Shown here piece after piece: positions 42,809-52,123 of a DNA stretch of 64,000 bases. The DNA is from Sutterella sp. Its GTDB lineage: Bacteria > Pseudomonadota > Gammaproteobacteria > Burkholderiales > Burkholderiaceae_F. The notes under the pieces were generated by a model, which saw only the letters and a program-made list of their open reading frames with translations, was not told the DNA's origin and made no database searches. The stretch's first letter is position 1. Every line of letters begins with the position of its first letter. Made by a program: the position numbers and the translations under genes. The DNA is taken from contig JAHHRF010000004.1 of the NCBI GenBank assembly GCA_020025955.1, positions 13,129 through 77,128 on the forward strand, written 5' to 3'.

Positions 42809-43645
42809 ATGCTTCGAATTTCTGCACGCGAGATTGATGACTTGTTGGATGGCGACTGGGTTTTAAACGATCCGACCACGGAAGGGATGGCCCCGTTGAA
42901 GGACGGGCGCATCACGGGGCTCTTTAAAACGCCGGGCGTCGTTGCAGGGTTACACATTGCGCAAGCGATTTTCGAGCGCTCGGGCGCAGAATTTGAACCT
43001 TTCGTACGAGAAGGCGATTGGGTGGAAGCCGGGATTCCGTTGTTTTCCGTGACGGGGACGGCCGAGAGCCTGCACGCCACCTATAAGCTCGCCCAGTGCG
43101 TGATGGAATACGCCGGCGGTATCGCCCTTCGCACCCACGCGATGGTCAAAGCTGCGCGCGCGGTAAACGCCCACGTGTCGGTCGCGGGCACCCGAAAGCA
43201 CGCGCCGGGCGCCAAACTCGTGAGCCTCGCCGGGCTCTTTGCAGGGGGCGGTATTTTGCATCGTGGGGGTTTGTCTGACTCCGTCTTGGTTTTTGACCAG
43301 CACCGCATTTTGGCGGAAGACCCGGCGGCTGCTGTAAAGCGCCTCATTCAACAAAACCCCGAAAAGCGTGTGGCTTTGGAAGTCGAAAGCCGTGAAGAAG
43401 CGCTCTATTGGGCCCAAGTGGGCGTAGACATCCTTCAGTGTGAACGCTTTACCCCGGCGGCCCTCAAAGACCTCGTTGACGAATTGGCGCAAAAGTATCC
43501 GCACATTCGCGTCAATGTGGCGGGTGGCGTCAATGCTGACAACGCCGCCGACTACGCCCAGAGCGGGGCCCATGTTTTAGTGACGAGCTGGCCCTACTTC
43601 GGTCGTCCCCATGACGTTAAAATGCGTTTTGAAGCGCAACCCTAA
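42809..43645 (+). CDS. modD: ModD-like phosphoribosyltransferase (NadC family)
   Basis: This 278-residue protein has the quinolinate phosphoribosyltransferase fold. Its signatures EYAGGIALRTHAMV, TRKHAPGAKLVSL, GGGILHRGGLSDSVLVFDQHRIL and VNVAGGVNADNAADYAQSG fit the ModD subgroup, usually found next to molybdate transport genes, better than NadC, which reads SGIATLT and TRKTTPGLR. The function of ModD is not established. No molybdate transporter is near, but a molybdopterin enzyme is encoded at 49582. It is inserted between ybaB and recR and ends 15 bases before recR, so it is likely co-transcribed with it. Confidence 0.78.
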   Translation: MLRISAREIDDLLDGDWVLNDPTTEGMAPLKDGRITGLFKTPGVVAGLHIAQAIFERSGAEFEPFVREGDWVEAGIPLFSVTGTAESLHATYKLAQCVMEYAGGIALRTHAMVKAARAVNAHVSVAGTRKHAPGAKLVSLAGLFAGGGILHRGGLSDSVLVFDQHRILAEDPAAAVKRLIQQNPEKRVALEVESREEALYWAQVGVDILQCERFTPAALKDLVDELAQKYPHIRVNVAGGVNADNAADYAQSGAHVLVTSWPYFGRPHDVKMRFEAQP

Positions 43646-43660
43646 AGAACACACTCCTTC

Positions 43661-44275
43661 ATGTCGATTAAGTTAGCCCCCGAACTCGTGGCCCTCATTG
43701 ATGCCCTGGAAGCGTTACCAGGCATTGGTCCACGCACCGCTCAGCGTTTAGCCTTTCATTTGCTAAACCATTCCGAGACGGTACTCACCCCCTTGTCGGA
43801 CGCCTTAAATGGCGTGCGATCAGGGCTGGGGCGCTGCGCGATGTGTAATAGCTTTAGTCAGACGTCGCCTTGTGCGGTTTGTTCCGACCCCCGACGCGAA
43901 GGGCGACTCCTTTGCGTCGTGGAAAGCGTGGCCGACCAATTAGCGGTGGATGCGAGTCTCGCGTGGCCCGGGCGCTACTTCGTGCTCAATGGACGCTTAA
44001 ACCCCATTGAAGGGCGTGGTCCCTTTGAAATTGGGTTGGATCAGTTGCTCCACGTTGTGAAAACGTTAGAGGGGCCCGCTGGTTTGGACGAAGTCGTGAT
44101 TGCAACGAGCTATACGCCAGAGGGGGATGCTACCGCCTACTACGCCATCGACATGATTAAGAAGGCGTTTCCTGACTTGAAAGTGACGCGTTTAGCACGC
44201 GGCGTGCCCGCGGGTGTCGAAATCGAATACACGGATTTAAACACCTTAGCCAACGCCCTCTACCAACGTCGTTAA
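43661..44275 (+). CDS. recR: Recombination protein RecR
   Basis: This 204-residue protein acts with RecO and RecF in loading RecA at gaps. It has the helix-hairpin-helix LPGIGPRTAQRLAFHLL, the zinc finger CAMCNSFSQTSPCAVC, and the Toprim domain with VVESVAD and NGRLNPIEGRGP. Length is usual. It is separated by 15 bases from the modD-like gene. Confidence 0.97.
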   Translation: MSIKLAPELVALIDALEALPGIGPRTAQRLAFHLLNHSETVLTPLSDALNGVRSGLGRCAMCNSFSQTSPCAVCSDPRREGRLLCVVESVADQLAVDASLAWPGRYFVLNGRLNPIEGRGPFEIGLDQLLHVVKTLEGPAGLDEVVIATSYTPEGDATAYYAIDMIKKAFPDLKVTRLARGVPAGVEIEYTDLNTLANALYQRR

Positions 44276-44371
44276 GGTCAAAGGCACTCAAACCCGCTAC
44301 ACTTGTGGGCAAGATTAATTCGGAAAGTGCCAACCCGTTGGTCCCTTTCCCAAACCAAAAGACACTTCCTT

Positions 44372-44965
44372 ATGCGTGAAGATACGGTACGCGCGGCCTT
44401 AGAAGAGGCGCGTGAGGCGCTCGATAATGCGCTTAAAAACGAAACGCTCATCGCCAATATTGCCAAGGCCGGGCACCTCATGGCCGAGGCGATTCGCTCC
44501 GGCCACAAGGTGCTTTCCTGCGGCAATGGGGGGAGCTTGTGCGATGCCATGCATTTCGCTGAAGAGATGACGGGGCGCTATCGCCAAGACCGTCGTGCGT
44601 ATGCAGCAGCGGCCATTAGCGACGTTTCCCACATGGCTTGTGTCGGCAACGACTACGGCTACGAATTTGTCTTCTCTCGCTATGTCGAGGGGATGGGGCA
44701 AACGGGCGACGTTCTCTTAGCGATTTCCACGTCGGGTACCAGCAAAAACATTTTGCGTGCGGTGGAAGCCGCCAAAGCCAAGGGTATGACCGTGGTGGCC
44801 ATGACCGGGCGCGAGGATTCTCCCATTGGGAATTTGGCGGATGTGGCCTTGGTGACGCCCGCCGGTCGTTGGGCCGATCGCGTTCAGGAACTCCACATCA
44901 AATGCATTCACATCATGATTGAATTGGTGGAACGCGAACTTGATCCTCAAAACTATTCCGAGTGA
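44372..44965 (+). CDS. gmhA: Phosphoheptose isomerase (sedoheptulose-7-phosphate isomerase)
   Basis: This 197-residue SIS-domain enzyme converts sedoheptulose 7-phosphate to glycero-manno-heptose 7-phosphate, the first step of LPS heptose synthesis. The motifs GNGGSLCDAMHFAEEMTGRYR, ISTSGTSKNI and the active-site HIKCIHIMIE are present. Start ATG 44372 fits the family; the frame is open further upstream without a ribosome site. DiaA-type SIS proteins look similar but lack this full set. Confidence 0.92.
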   Translation: MREDTVRAALEEAREALDNALKNETLIANIAKAGHLMAEAIRSGHKVLSCGNGGSLCDAMHFAEEMTGRYRQDRRAYAAAAISDVSHMACVGNDYGYEFVFSRYVEGMGQTGDVLLAISTSGTSKNILRAVEAAKAKGMTVVAMTGREDSPIGNLADVALVTPAGRWADRVQELHIKCIHIMIELVERELDPQNYSE

Positions 44966-45031
44966 GAGGGCGCCCTTTTAGCGCGTCTTTGCTAAAATTA
45001 GACCACTCTTTTGAGCGAACAAGACTATAAC

Positions 45032-45060
45032 GGGGACGGCCAAACGTCCCCCTTTTCTTG
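45032..45060 (+). terminator. Intrinsic terminator of gmhA, with a second hairpin behind it
   Basis: GGGGACG pairs with CGTCCCC and is followed by CTTTTC. A second perfect hairpin, GGGCCGAG/CTCGGCCC, lies at 45070-45089. Confidence 0.75.
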
Positions 45061-45200
45061 TCTCCCACTGGGCCGAGACCTCTCGGCCCTTTGGTTTAGT
45101 GGGCGTCGGTCCCCACTCAAAGAAAACCGAACCCGAATTTTTTTATTTTGATCGTGATGGCGCTCATCGCCTCCGACACTTTTTCTTAACCGTTGAACTT

Positions 45201-45683
45201 ATGCTTAATACCCGCATTCCGATTACGGCCCAAGGCGCTGAAAAGCTCAAGGCTGAACTTGATTACTTAAAGAAGACCGCTCGTCCGGCCGTGGTGCAAG
45301 CCATTGCTGAAGCCCGTGAAAAGGGTGACTTGTCGGAAAACGCTGAGTACGATGCCGCCCGTGAAGAGCAGGGCCATATTGAAGGCCGTATCGCGGAATT
45401 GGAAGGGAAGATTCCGGCCCTTCAGATTATCGATCCGACGACCTTAAACGCAGGCGAACGTATCGTCTTTGGGGCGACTGTGACGTTGTACGACGAAGAA
45501 GACGACACGACCGTGACGTATCAGATCGTGGGTGACGACGAAGCAGAAATCAAAGAAAACAAGATTTCGGTCTCCTCCCCCATCGCCCGTGCTTTGATTG
45601 GTAAGTACGAAGGCGATTCGGTGCAGTTCATGAGCCCGGGCGGCTTAGTGGGCTTTGACATCGAAGAAGTGAAGTACATCTAA
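45201..45683 (+). CDS. greA: Transcription elongation factor GreA
   Basis: This 160-residue factor rescues backtracked RNA polymerase by stimulating transcript cleavage. The N-terminal coiled coil carries the catalytic acids in GDLSENAEYDAAREEQ, and the C-terminal domain includes ENKISVSSPIARALIGKYEGD. ATG 45201 (MLNTRIPIT) matches the family; the 34 extra residues upstream do not. It heads the conserved greA-yhbY-rlmE-ftsH-folP-glmM neighbourhood. Confidence 0.96.
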   Translation: MLNTRIPITAQGAEKLKAELDYLKKTARPAVVQAIAEAREKGDLSENAEYDAAREEQGHIEGRIAELEGKIPALQIIDPTTLNAGERIVFGATVTLYDEEDDTTVTYQIVGDDEAEIKENKISVSSPIARALIGKYEGDSVQFMSPGGLVGFDIEEVKYI

Positions 45684-45715
45684 GGTCCCCGCTTCCTTAG
45701 TGAAGCGCCCCAAAG

Positions 45716-45751
45716 AAAAACGCACGCGGTATTGAGTACCACGTGCGTTTT
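45716..45751. terminator. Bidirectional terminator between greA and yhbY
   Basis: AAAACGCACGCGGTA and TACCACGTGCGTTTT pair with one mismatch; T runs lie on both strands. Confidence 0.85.
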
Positions 45752-45776
45752 AGTCTCTAGGGGAAGGGGCGCGGGA

Positions 45777-46253
45777 TTAACCCAAAGCCGACTTCTTCTT
45801 CGAGCGATTCAACTTGGAGCGAGCCTTACGACGGTCGTAGACAAACTTCGCAGCAGGGCGAGCTTTCTTTTCGCCCGGCTTCTTGGACGCGACCTTCTTG
45901 CCGCCCGCAAACGTCATCTTGCCCTGAGCGATGGCCTTGGCGCGGGCTTCTTCCTTCTTGTGCTTTTCAGCGACTTCTTCGCTGGGACGCCAGAAAACGA
46001 GAAGCTTGCCGATCATCTGAACGCGTGCAGCGCCCAATTCCAACGCCACCTTTTCAAAGATGGCTTCACGTTCTTCACGGTCATCCGTCGGAACGCGAAC
46101 TTTGATAAGCTCATGAGCCGTAAGCTCACGATCGATTTCTTTCATGACGGCGTCCGTCAAACCGTTGGCCCCTAAGAGGACGACGGGATCAAGGTGATGC
46201 GCTTGGGCGCGCAACGCTAAACGACTGTCGCGCGGGAGAATGATTTCTTTCAT
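45777..46253 (-). CDS. yhbY: YhbY/CRS1 RNA-binding domain protein with long basic tail
   Basis: The product has 158 residues. Residues 1 to about 95 are the CRM-type domain (LRAQAHHLDPVVLLGANGLTDAVMKEIDREL, with GANG for the usual GxxG loop, and LIKVRV), which binds the large ribosomal subunit precursor. The remaining 60 residues are a Lys/Arg/Ala-rich extension absent from the standard 97-residue E. coli protein, probably for RNA binding. It is transcribed divergently from rlmE, another 50S maturation factor, 73 bases apart, as is usual in proteobacteria. Confidence 0.9.
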   Translation of the reverse strand: MKEIILPRDSRLALRAQAHHLDPVVLLGANGLTDAVMKEIDRELTAHELIKVRVPTDDREEREAIFEKVALELGAARVQMIGKLLVFWRPSEEVAEKHKKEEARAKAIAQGKMTFAGGKKVASKKPGEKKARPAAKFVYDRRKARSKLNRSKKKSALG

Positions 46254-46326
46254 ACTGTTAACTAAATATCTCGGACCTGTGCCCTCCGATTTGGCGTGAG
46301 GGGGTCCAATGGAATGGTAAAAAACT

Positions 46327-46980
46327 ATGCCGGTGTCTAATAAAAAATTGCGTTCTAACCGTGCCTGGATCGAACGTCACATCAATGATCCGTTCGTGAA
46401 GCGTTCCAGACAAGAAGGGTATCGCGCCCGTTCTGTGTACAAGCTCACGGAGCTCGACGACAAAGAACATTTGCTCAAAAAGGGAATGACCGTCTGTGAT
46501 TTGGGTGCCGCACCGGGCAGCTGGACGCAGATCATTCGTGAGCGTCTCGTGGATCGTGAAGGCCAAGTCCAAGGTCGCATCATTGCCATGGACATCCTCC
46601 CGATGGATCCGATCGAGGGGGTGACGTTCCTGCAAGGGGATTTCCGCGAGCAAGAAGTCGCAGACAAATTAGCAGAAATCCTCGATGGGGACAAGGTCGA
46701 TGTCGTTTTAAGTGACATGGCACCGAATTTAAGTGGGATTGCGGCCGCGGACGCCGCCCGCTCCTTACTTTTAAACGAGTTGGCCCATGAATTTTGCATG
46801 CTTCACTTAAAGTCGAACGGCGTCTTCGTCACCAAGGCCTTCCAGGGCTCGGGCTACAGCCAGTTTGTGGAAGCCTTAAAGCGTGACTTCAAGCAGGTTT
46901 ACACCCGTAAGCCGGCCGCCAGCCGTGATTCCTCCGCGGAAGTCTACTTGGTCGCGCGCGGCTTAAAGCCGAAGAAATAA
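46327..46980 (+). CDS. rlmE: 23S rRNA 2'-O-methyltransferase (U2552), RlmE/FtsJ
   Basis: This 217-residue SAM-dependent enzyme methylates U2552 in the ribosomal A-loop. It has the SAM motif CDLGAAPGSWTQ, the catalytic Lys near SRAWIERH and RARSVYKLTEL, Asp in VLSDMAPNLSG, and Lys in VTKAFQGSG. Start ATG 46327 has no obvious ribosome site. Length is slightly above the E. coli 209. Confidence 0.95.
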   Translation: MPVSNKKLRSNRAWIERHINDPFVKRSRQEGYRARSVYKLTELDDKEHLLKKGMTVCDLGAAPGSWTQIIRERLVDREGQVQGRIIAMDILPMDPIEGVTFLQGDFREQEVADKLAEILDGDKVDVVLSDMAPNLSGIAAADAARSLLLNELAHEFCMLHLKSNGVFVTKAFQGSGYSQFVEALKRDFKQVYTRKPAASRDSSAEVYLVARGLKPKK

Positions 46981-47224
46981 GTCGTTTTTCCTCGAGTCCG
47001 CTTTAGTTTGGGCTTAAGAGCCCAGTAGACGGAAACCTTCGGTGACACATTTTCTGTCGTTTTTCCTAGGTTAAAGCCTTGAAAGACTATGCATTTGCCA
47101 CCATATGCATGAAGAAACGTGTCAACCCCTTGTACAATGAATGAAACGTGTACGAAAGGGTGAGGGGATCGTGCGTCCCCGCCTCGACGAAGAAGACAAT
47201 CGAACGCCAGATGGCACACACGAG
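46981..47224. other. Intergenic region between rlmE and ftsH
   Basis: No gene is visible. It contains a loose inverted repeat of ATGCAT elements near 47090-47110. The ftsH promoter is likely here. Confidence 0.4.
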
Positions 47225-47250
47225 AAGGGCCTCAGCCAATGAGGCCCTTT
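47225..47250 (+). terminator. Hairpin upstream of ftsH
   Basis: AAGGGCCTCA and TGAGGCCCTT form a perfect stem around a five-base loop and are followed by TGAG rather than a T run. It may end rlmE transcripts or fold in the ftsH leader. Confidence 0.5.
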
Positions 47251-47305
47251 GAGTCCACGGCGTTATCGTAAGGGTAGGAAGACTGCCTTCCTACGCTTTT
47301 GGAGA

Positions 47306-49339
47306 ATGAATTTGAAAAACAACCCCACTCGCCTCCTGCTCTGGTTGTTGTTAGCGTTTACGGCCTATACGCTCGTGACGCAATTCAATAGCAAGAATGA
47401 GCCTTTGACGAATCAGACGAGCTACACCCAGTTTATGGAAGAAGCCAAAGCGGGTCGTATTGCACGTGTTGACGTTCAAGGTCGTCAGATTACGATCACC
47501 CCGAAGTCGGGGGCTCAGTACAAGATTACGAGCCCGGGCGACTTGTGGATGGTCGAAGAACTCCGTAAAGATGGCGTTCAGGTCTACGGTAAAGCCGAAG
47601 AGCAACCGAGCCTGCTCATGAGCATCTTCTTATCCTGGTTCCCGATGCTGCTCTTGATTGGCGTCTGGGTCTTCTTCATGCGTCGCATGCAAGGGGGCGG
47701 TGGTGCTGGTGGCGCCATGGGCTTTGGTAAGAGTAAGGCTCGCATGCTCGACGAAAACGAAAACAAAGTGCGTTTCCGTGACGTGGCTGGGTGCGATGAA
47801 GCCAAGGAAGAAGTGCAGGAAGTGGTGGACTTCTTGCGCGATCCCAACAAGTTCCAACGTTTAGGCGGTCGTATTCCGCGTGGGATTTTGTTGGTGGGCT
47901 CGCCTGGTACCGGTAAAACGTTGCTTGCCAAAGCCATTGCGGGTGAAGCCCAGGTGCCGTTCTTTACGATTTCGGGTTCTGACTTCGTCGAAATGTTTGT
48001 GGGCGTGGGCGCTGCACGCGTTCGTGACATGTTCGAAAAAGCCAAGAAGAATGCGCCCTGCATCATCTTCATTGACGAAATTGACGCTGTGGGTCGTCGC
48101 CGTGGGGCGGGGAACATGGGCGGTAACGACGAACGTGAACAGACCTTGAACCAGATGCTCGTCGAAATGGACGGCTTTGATTCGGGGGCAAACGTGATCG
48201 TGATTGCGGCCACCAACCGTCCTGACGTATTGGACCCCGCGCTCTTGCGTCCGGGTCGCTTTGACCGTCAGGTGACGGTGCCCCTGCCTGATATTCGCGG
48301 TCGTGAACAGATTTTGGCCGTTCACATGCGAAAGATCCCGGTGGGCACTGACATTGATGAAGGCATCATTGCCCGTGGTACGCCTGGGTTCTCCGGGGCT
48401 GACTTAGCCAACTTGGTTAACGAAGCGGCGCTCTTTGCTGCGCGACGCAATGGTCGCGTGGTGGAAATGCAGGACTTCGAAGACGCCAAGGACAAGATCA
48501 TTATGGGGTCGGAGCGCCGTGCCATGGTGATGAAGGACGATGAGCGCAAGAACACCGCCTACCACGAGTCGGGCCATGCTCTCTTGGGTTGCTTGTTACC
48601 GAAGGCCGATCCCGTGCACAAGGTCACCATCATCCCGCGTGGTCGTGCCTTGGGCGTGACGATGCAGTTGCCGACGGAAGATAAGTACAGCTACGACCGT
48701 CAAGACCTCTTAACCCGTATCGCGATTCTCTTCGGGGGTCGTATTGCGGAAGAAGTCTTCATGAAGCAGATGACGACGGGGGCCTCGAACGACTTTGAGC
48801 GTGCGACGCAATTGGCTCGCGACATGGTCATGCGCTACGGTATGAGCGAAAAGATGGGCCCGATGGTCTACGCCGAAAACGGTGGGGAAACGTTCTTGGG
48901 GGCGGGTTACACCAATCCCAGTCCCGTTTCGCAAAAGACCATGGAAGCAGTGGACGCCGAAGTGCGTCGTATCATCGATGAGCAATACGCCTTGGCCCGT
49001 CGCTTGATCGAAGAGCATTCCGACAAGATGCACGCCATGGCCAATGCCTTGCTCGAATACGAAACGATCGATGCGGATCAAATCGCGGACATCATGGAAG
49101 GCCGCCCGGTGCGTCCCCCTCAGAAGCACGAAAAGCCTAAGAGTGGTGATAAGCCCAAAGCCTCCTCCAAGATTGGTCGTCACTTAGACGAAAAGTCGAA
49201 GGTGGAAGCTGAGCCGGAAGCAGACGCTGACGTCCCTCCGACGGATGACGCGCCGAAGGCTGACGATGCTCCGAAGGCTGACGACGCTCCCCAATCGGTT
49301 GCCGACGAGTTCGAGCCGAAGAAGGACGACACGAAGTAA
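47306..49339 (+). CDS. ftsH: ATP-dependent zinc metalloprotease FtsH
   Basis: This 677-residue protein has two membrane helices (about residues 9-24 and 104-124) flanking a periplasmic loop, then the AAA ATPase with Walker A GSPGTGKT, Walker B FIDEIDAVG and SRH region RPGRFDRQV. The protease has the zinc site HESGH. FtsH degrades LpxC and SecY and other membrane proteins; LapB, its partner in LpxC control, is encoded at 25311. The C-terminal tail is acidic, with DDAPKA repeated. Start ATG 47306 (MNLKNN) fits the family. Confidence 0.97.
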   Translation: MNLKNNPTRLLLWLLLAFTAYTLVTQFNSKNEPLTNQTSYTQFMEEAKAGRIARVDVQGRQITITPKSGAQYKITSPGDLWMVEELRKDGVQVYGKAEEQPSLLMSIFLSWFPMLLLIGVWVFFMRRMQGGGGAGGAMGFGKSKARMLDENENKVRFRDVAGCDEAKEEVQEVVDFLRDPNKFQRLGGRIPRGILLVGSPGTGKTLLAKAIAGEAQVPFFTISGSDFVEMFVGVGAARVRDMFEKAKKNAPCIIFIDEIDAVGRRRGAGNMGGNDEREQTLNQMLVEMDGFDSGANVIVIAATNRPDVLDPALLRPGRFDRQVTVPLPDIRGREQILAVHMRKIPVGTDIDEGIIARGTPGFSGADLANLVNEAALFAARRNGRVVEMQDFEDAKDKIIMGSERRAMVMKDDERKNTAYHESGHALLGCLLPKADPVHKVTIIPRGRALGVTMQLPTEDKYSYDRQDLLTRIAILFGGRIAEEVFMKQMTTGASNDFERATQLARDMVMRYGMSEKMGPMVYAENGGETFLGAGYTNPSPVSQKTMEAVDAEVRRIIDEQYALARRLIEEHSDKMHAMANALLEYETIDADQIADIMEGRPVRPPQKHEKPKSGDKPKASSKIGRHLDEKSKVEAEPEADADVPPTDDAPKADDAPKADDAPQSVADEFEPKKDDTK

Positions 49340-49355
49340 GCCCTTGGGGCTCTCG

Positions 49356-49398
49356 AAAACGGAACACGGTGTTTTAGGACGCCGGTTCCGTTTTTTTT
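49356..49398 (+). terminator. Intrinsic terminator of ftsH
   Basis: AACGGAAC pairs with GTTCCGTT and is followed by more than six T. This cuts off the usual ftsH-folP read-through. Confidence 0.85.
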
Positions 49399-49581
49399 GT
49401 TTCTGACCGTGCGATTCCGACTACGACCTCTCTCTAATCCCCCTTTCGTTGTCGCAAACAATCCTTACATTTAGGGACGCTTCCCCCTTGGCGACGGATC
49501 CCACTTTAGGCGATCCTAATTTGAAGCCTGTTAGGATAAGAAAACACCCAATCCAACGCACAACGACCTGTGAGAGAAGTC

Positions 49582-51897
49582 ATGACGAAACACCCCACCT
49601 TTACGGCGCCCGTCAATGGACGCGTGATGAATGCGAGCCGATGGGGGCTCTTTTATGCCCACGTAGAAAACGGTCAGATTTCTAAAATCGAACCCTACGA
49701 AGACGACCCCCGTCCGAGTCCCAATTTAAAGCGCTTAGAAAAGTTAGTCGACGCCCCGCACCGCATTTTGCACCCCATGGTGCGAAAGGGCTTTTTAACC
49801 GATGGCATTGACTCCCGAACGATTCGCGGCAAAGACGACTTTGTCCAGGTCTCCTGGGACGTAGCGCTGGACTTGGCCGCGAAACACTTAAACCGCGTCT
49901 ACGACACCTTTGGTCCAAACGCCGTCTGGGGCTACTCCTACGGGTGGCAATCCTCAGGGCGCGTGAGCCCAGCGGTGACGGGCGTACGGCGCCTTCTCAC
50001 CCTGCGTGGGGGCTACGTTAAAGCGGAAAACAACTATTCCAACGCCGCGATTAGCCGCATCATGCCCTACGTCGTGGGGCAGCGCGATCCACGCTCGACT
50101 GCTTGGGATGTGATCCTCAAGCACACCCAGCGCATCGTCTTTTGGAGTGCGGACCCGTTAGTGACGGGCGACATCGATTGGTTTGCGCCCTTACACCAAG
50201 GGATGGGGTACTTGGAAAAGCTCAAAGCCCGTTCCGACATCAAAACCTATGCCATTAATCCCATTCGCCCAGAAACGGCCCGCGAATTGGATAGCCACTG
50301 GTTAGCGCTTAAACCCAGTACCGACACCGCCTTAATGCTCGGCTTAATTCATGAGTTAGTGCGTACGAAAAAGGCGAACCTGGACTTCTTAGCGCGCTAT
50401 TGCGTGGGTGGGTCCCACGTTTTGGATAACGTTGCTGGGAAGCTCGATGGCGTTGAGAAAAGCGCGGCGTGGGCCGCCTCGATTACGGGGTTGAGCGAAG
50501 CGGCCATTCGAGACTTGGCCGCGGATTTGGCGGACCATCGCACCATGCTCATGTTTGGCTGGGGGATGCAACGCCAGCGCTTTGGGGAACAAACCCATTG
50601 GCTCGGGGTCGCCTTGGCAGCGGTCTTGGGGCAAATTGGGTTGCCCGGGGGCGGCTTTGGTACGAATTATCACTACAGCTCGGGTGGCGCCTTGCGTGGG
50701 AAAGGCCCCATGCTCGGTGGCTTAAGTTCGGGTCGTCAGCCCGAAGGCGCTCCTAAACTCGTAGGTCCCTTCCCCGTCGCGCGCTTTGCCGAGTGCTTCT
50801 TAAACCCCGGCAAAACCATCGAGTTTGATGGGACGACGTTGACGTACCCTGACATTCGGTTTGTGATGTGGGCAGGGGGCAATCCCTTCGCGCACCACCC
50901 CCAAACCATGAATTTGGAAGCGGCGTGGAGCAGACCAGAGTGCGTGCTTTGCGTGGATTCCGTTTGGAGCGCTACCGCCAAGCGTGCAGACATTGTGTTG
51001 CCGGCCGCCGTCTCCTTGGAGCGAAACGACATTACCAACATTGGTGCCTACACCAATGACGGCGTCGTGGCCATGAAAAAGGCCGTAGAACCCAAGGGGG
51101 AAGCGAAAACCGACTTCTGGATTGCAGACCAATTAGCCCGCCGTATGGGGTTGGGGGATGCGTTCTCGGAAGGAAAAACGGAAGAGGCTTGGATCGAGTC
51201 CCTCTATAACGACTTGCGCGACAAACTCCACGCGATGGGCATTGACGCGCCCGACTTTGCGACCTTCTGGGAAGACGGCATTTTCCGCTTTCCCTTGGAT
51301 GAAACCTCGCGCGACTTTGTCGCCTTTGGTGACTTCCGAGCGGACCCCGACGCCCACCCCTTGGCGACGCCCTCCGGGAAGATTGAACTCTTTTCCGATC
51401 GCATTGTCGCGTACGGCTACGCGGACTGCCCGGGCTCGCCCACGTATATGGCATCAGACGTTGAAACGCCGGACGAACGATTCCCCTTGGCGTTGTTGTC
51501 CGCCAAGACCATGAAGCGTCTTCATTCGCAATTGGACGGGGTGCTCCCCGAAGACCGCCATCGTGCCCCCGTGTGGATTCATCCGGAGGACGCCAAGGAA
51601 CGTGGCATCAAAGAAGCGGACCTCGTGCTTGTGAAGAGCCGTTACGGGGAAATTCTCGCGGAAACCTTCATCACGGACGATGTGCGTCCTGGGTGCGTTG
51701 TGGTGCACCATGGCGCCTGGTTTGATCCGCAAGAGGTGGCGGGTCGTGCCATTGACGTCCATGGGAATGCCAACACGTTAACGCGTGATGTGCCGACGTC
51801 CTCCTTGGGGCAAGGCAACGTCATCTCGGGCGTGAGCGTTGAGGTGAGCCCCTGGACGGGTGACGTGCCCGACGTGAAGGCGTTTGACCATCCGTGA
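49582..51897 (+). CDS. bisC: Cytoplasmic molybdopterin oxidoreductase, BisC/TorZ (biotin/methionine sulfoxide reductase) type
   Basis: This 771-residue protein starts at ATG 49582; a GTG four codons up is possible. It has the family motifs WDVALDLAAKHL, YSYGWQSSGRV (the region with the Ser ligand of Mo), FGWGMQRQRFGEQTHW, and GLPGGGFGTNYHYSSGG. There is no N-terminal 4Fe-4S Cys motif and no Tat signal, so it fits the cytosolic BisC branch, which reduces biotin sulfoxide and free methionine-S-sulfoxide. The nearby MetQ gene fits a methionine-salvage theme. TMAO or other oxides cannot be excluded. It sits in a usually unbroken ftsH-folP interval. Confidence 0.82.
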   Translation: MTKHPTFTAPVNGRVMNASRWGLFYAHVENGQISKIEPYEDDPRPSPNLKRLEKLVDAPHRILHPMVRKGFLTDGIDSRTIRGKDDFVQVSWDVALDLAAKHLNRVYDTFGPNAVWGYSYGWQSSGRVSPAVTGVRRLLTLRGGYVKAENNYSNAAISRIMPYVVGQRDPRSTAWDVILKHTQRIVFWSADPLVTGDIDWFAPLHQGMGYLEKLKARSDIKTYAINPIRPETARELDSHWLALKPSTDTALMLGLIHELVRTKKANLDFLARYCVGGSHVLDNVAGKLDGVEKSAAWAASITGLSEAAIRDLAADLADHRTMLMFGWGMQRQRFGEQTHWLGVALAAVLGQIGLPGGGFGTNYHYSSGGALRGKGPMLGGLSSGRQPEGAPKLVGPFPVARFAECFLNPGKTIEFDGTTLTYPDIRFVMWAGGNPFAHHPQTMNLEAAWSRPECVLCVDSVWSATAKRADIVLPAAVSLERNDITNIGAYTNDGVVAMKKAVEPKGEAKTDFWIADQLARRMGLGDAFSEGKTEEAWIESLYNDLRDKLHAMGIDAPDFATFWEDGIFRFPLDETSRDFVAFGDFRADPDAHPLATPSGKIELFSDRIVAYGYADCPGSPTYMASDVETPDERFPLALLSAKTMKRLHSQLDGVLPEDRHRAPVWIHPEDAKERGIKEADLVLVKSRYGEILAETFITDDVRPGCVVVHHGAWFDPQEVAGRAIDVHGNANTLTRDVPTSSLGQGNVISGVSVEVSPWTGDVPDVKAFDHP

Positions 51898-51932
51898 CAA
51901 CGCGAATGGTAAAAGGTCCTTAAGCCACTCAG

Positions 51933-51958
51933 AAAAAGGTGCTCTATAGCACCTTTTT
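51933..51958 (+). terminator. Intrinsic terminator of the BisC gene
   Basis: AAAAAGGTGCT and AGCACCTTTTT form a perfect 11-bp stem with a four-base loop. Confidence 0.9.
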
Positions 51959-52123
51959 CCTTTGGGGAGAGGGGATTGAGCCTTAAAGGGCACCTCCCCA
52001 AAATATCGCTCTTTGCCTCGGGGACACTGTCCTACAAGACTTTCCCTAGGTAGAAAAAAGCACGTCGAAAGCCTTTATTTTTTCTCACGTTTTGGGCAGA
52101 ATTTTTTCCAAGGCACAAGCAAA

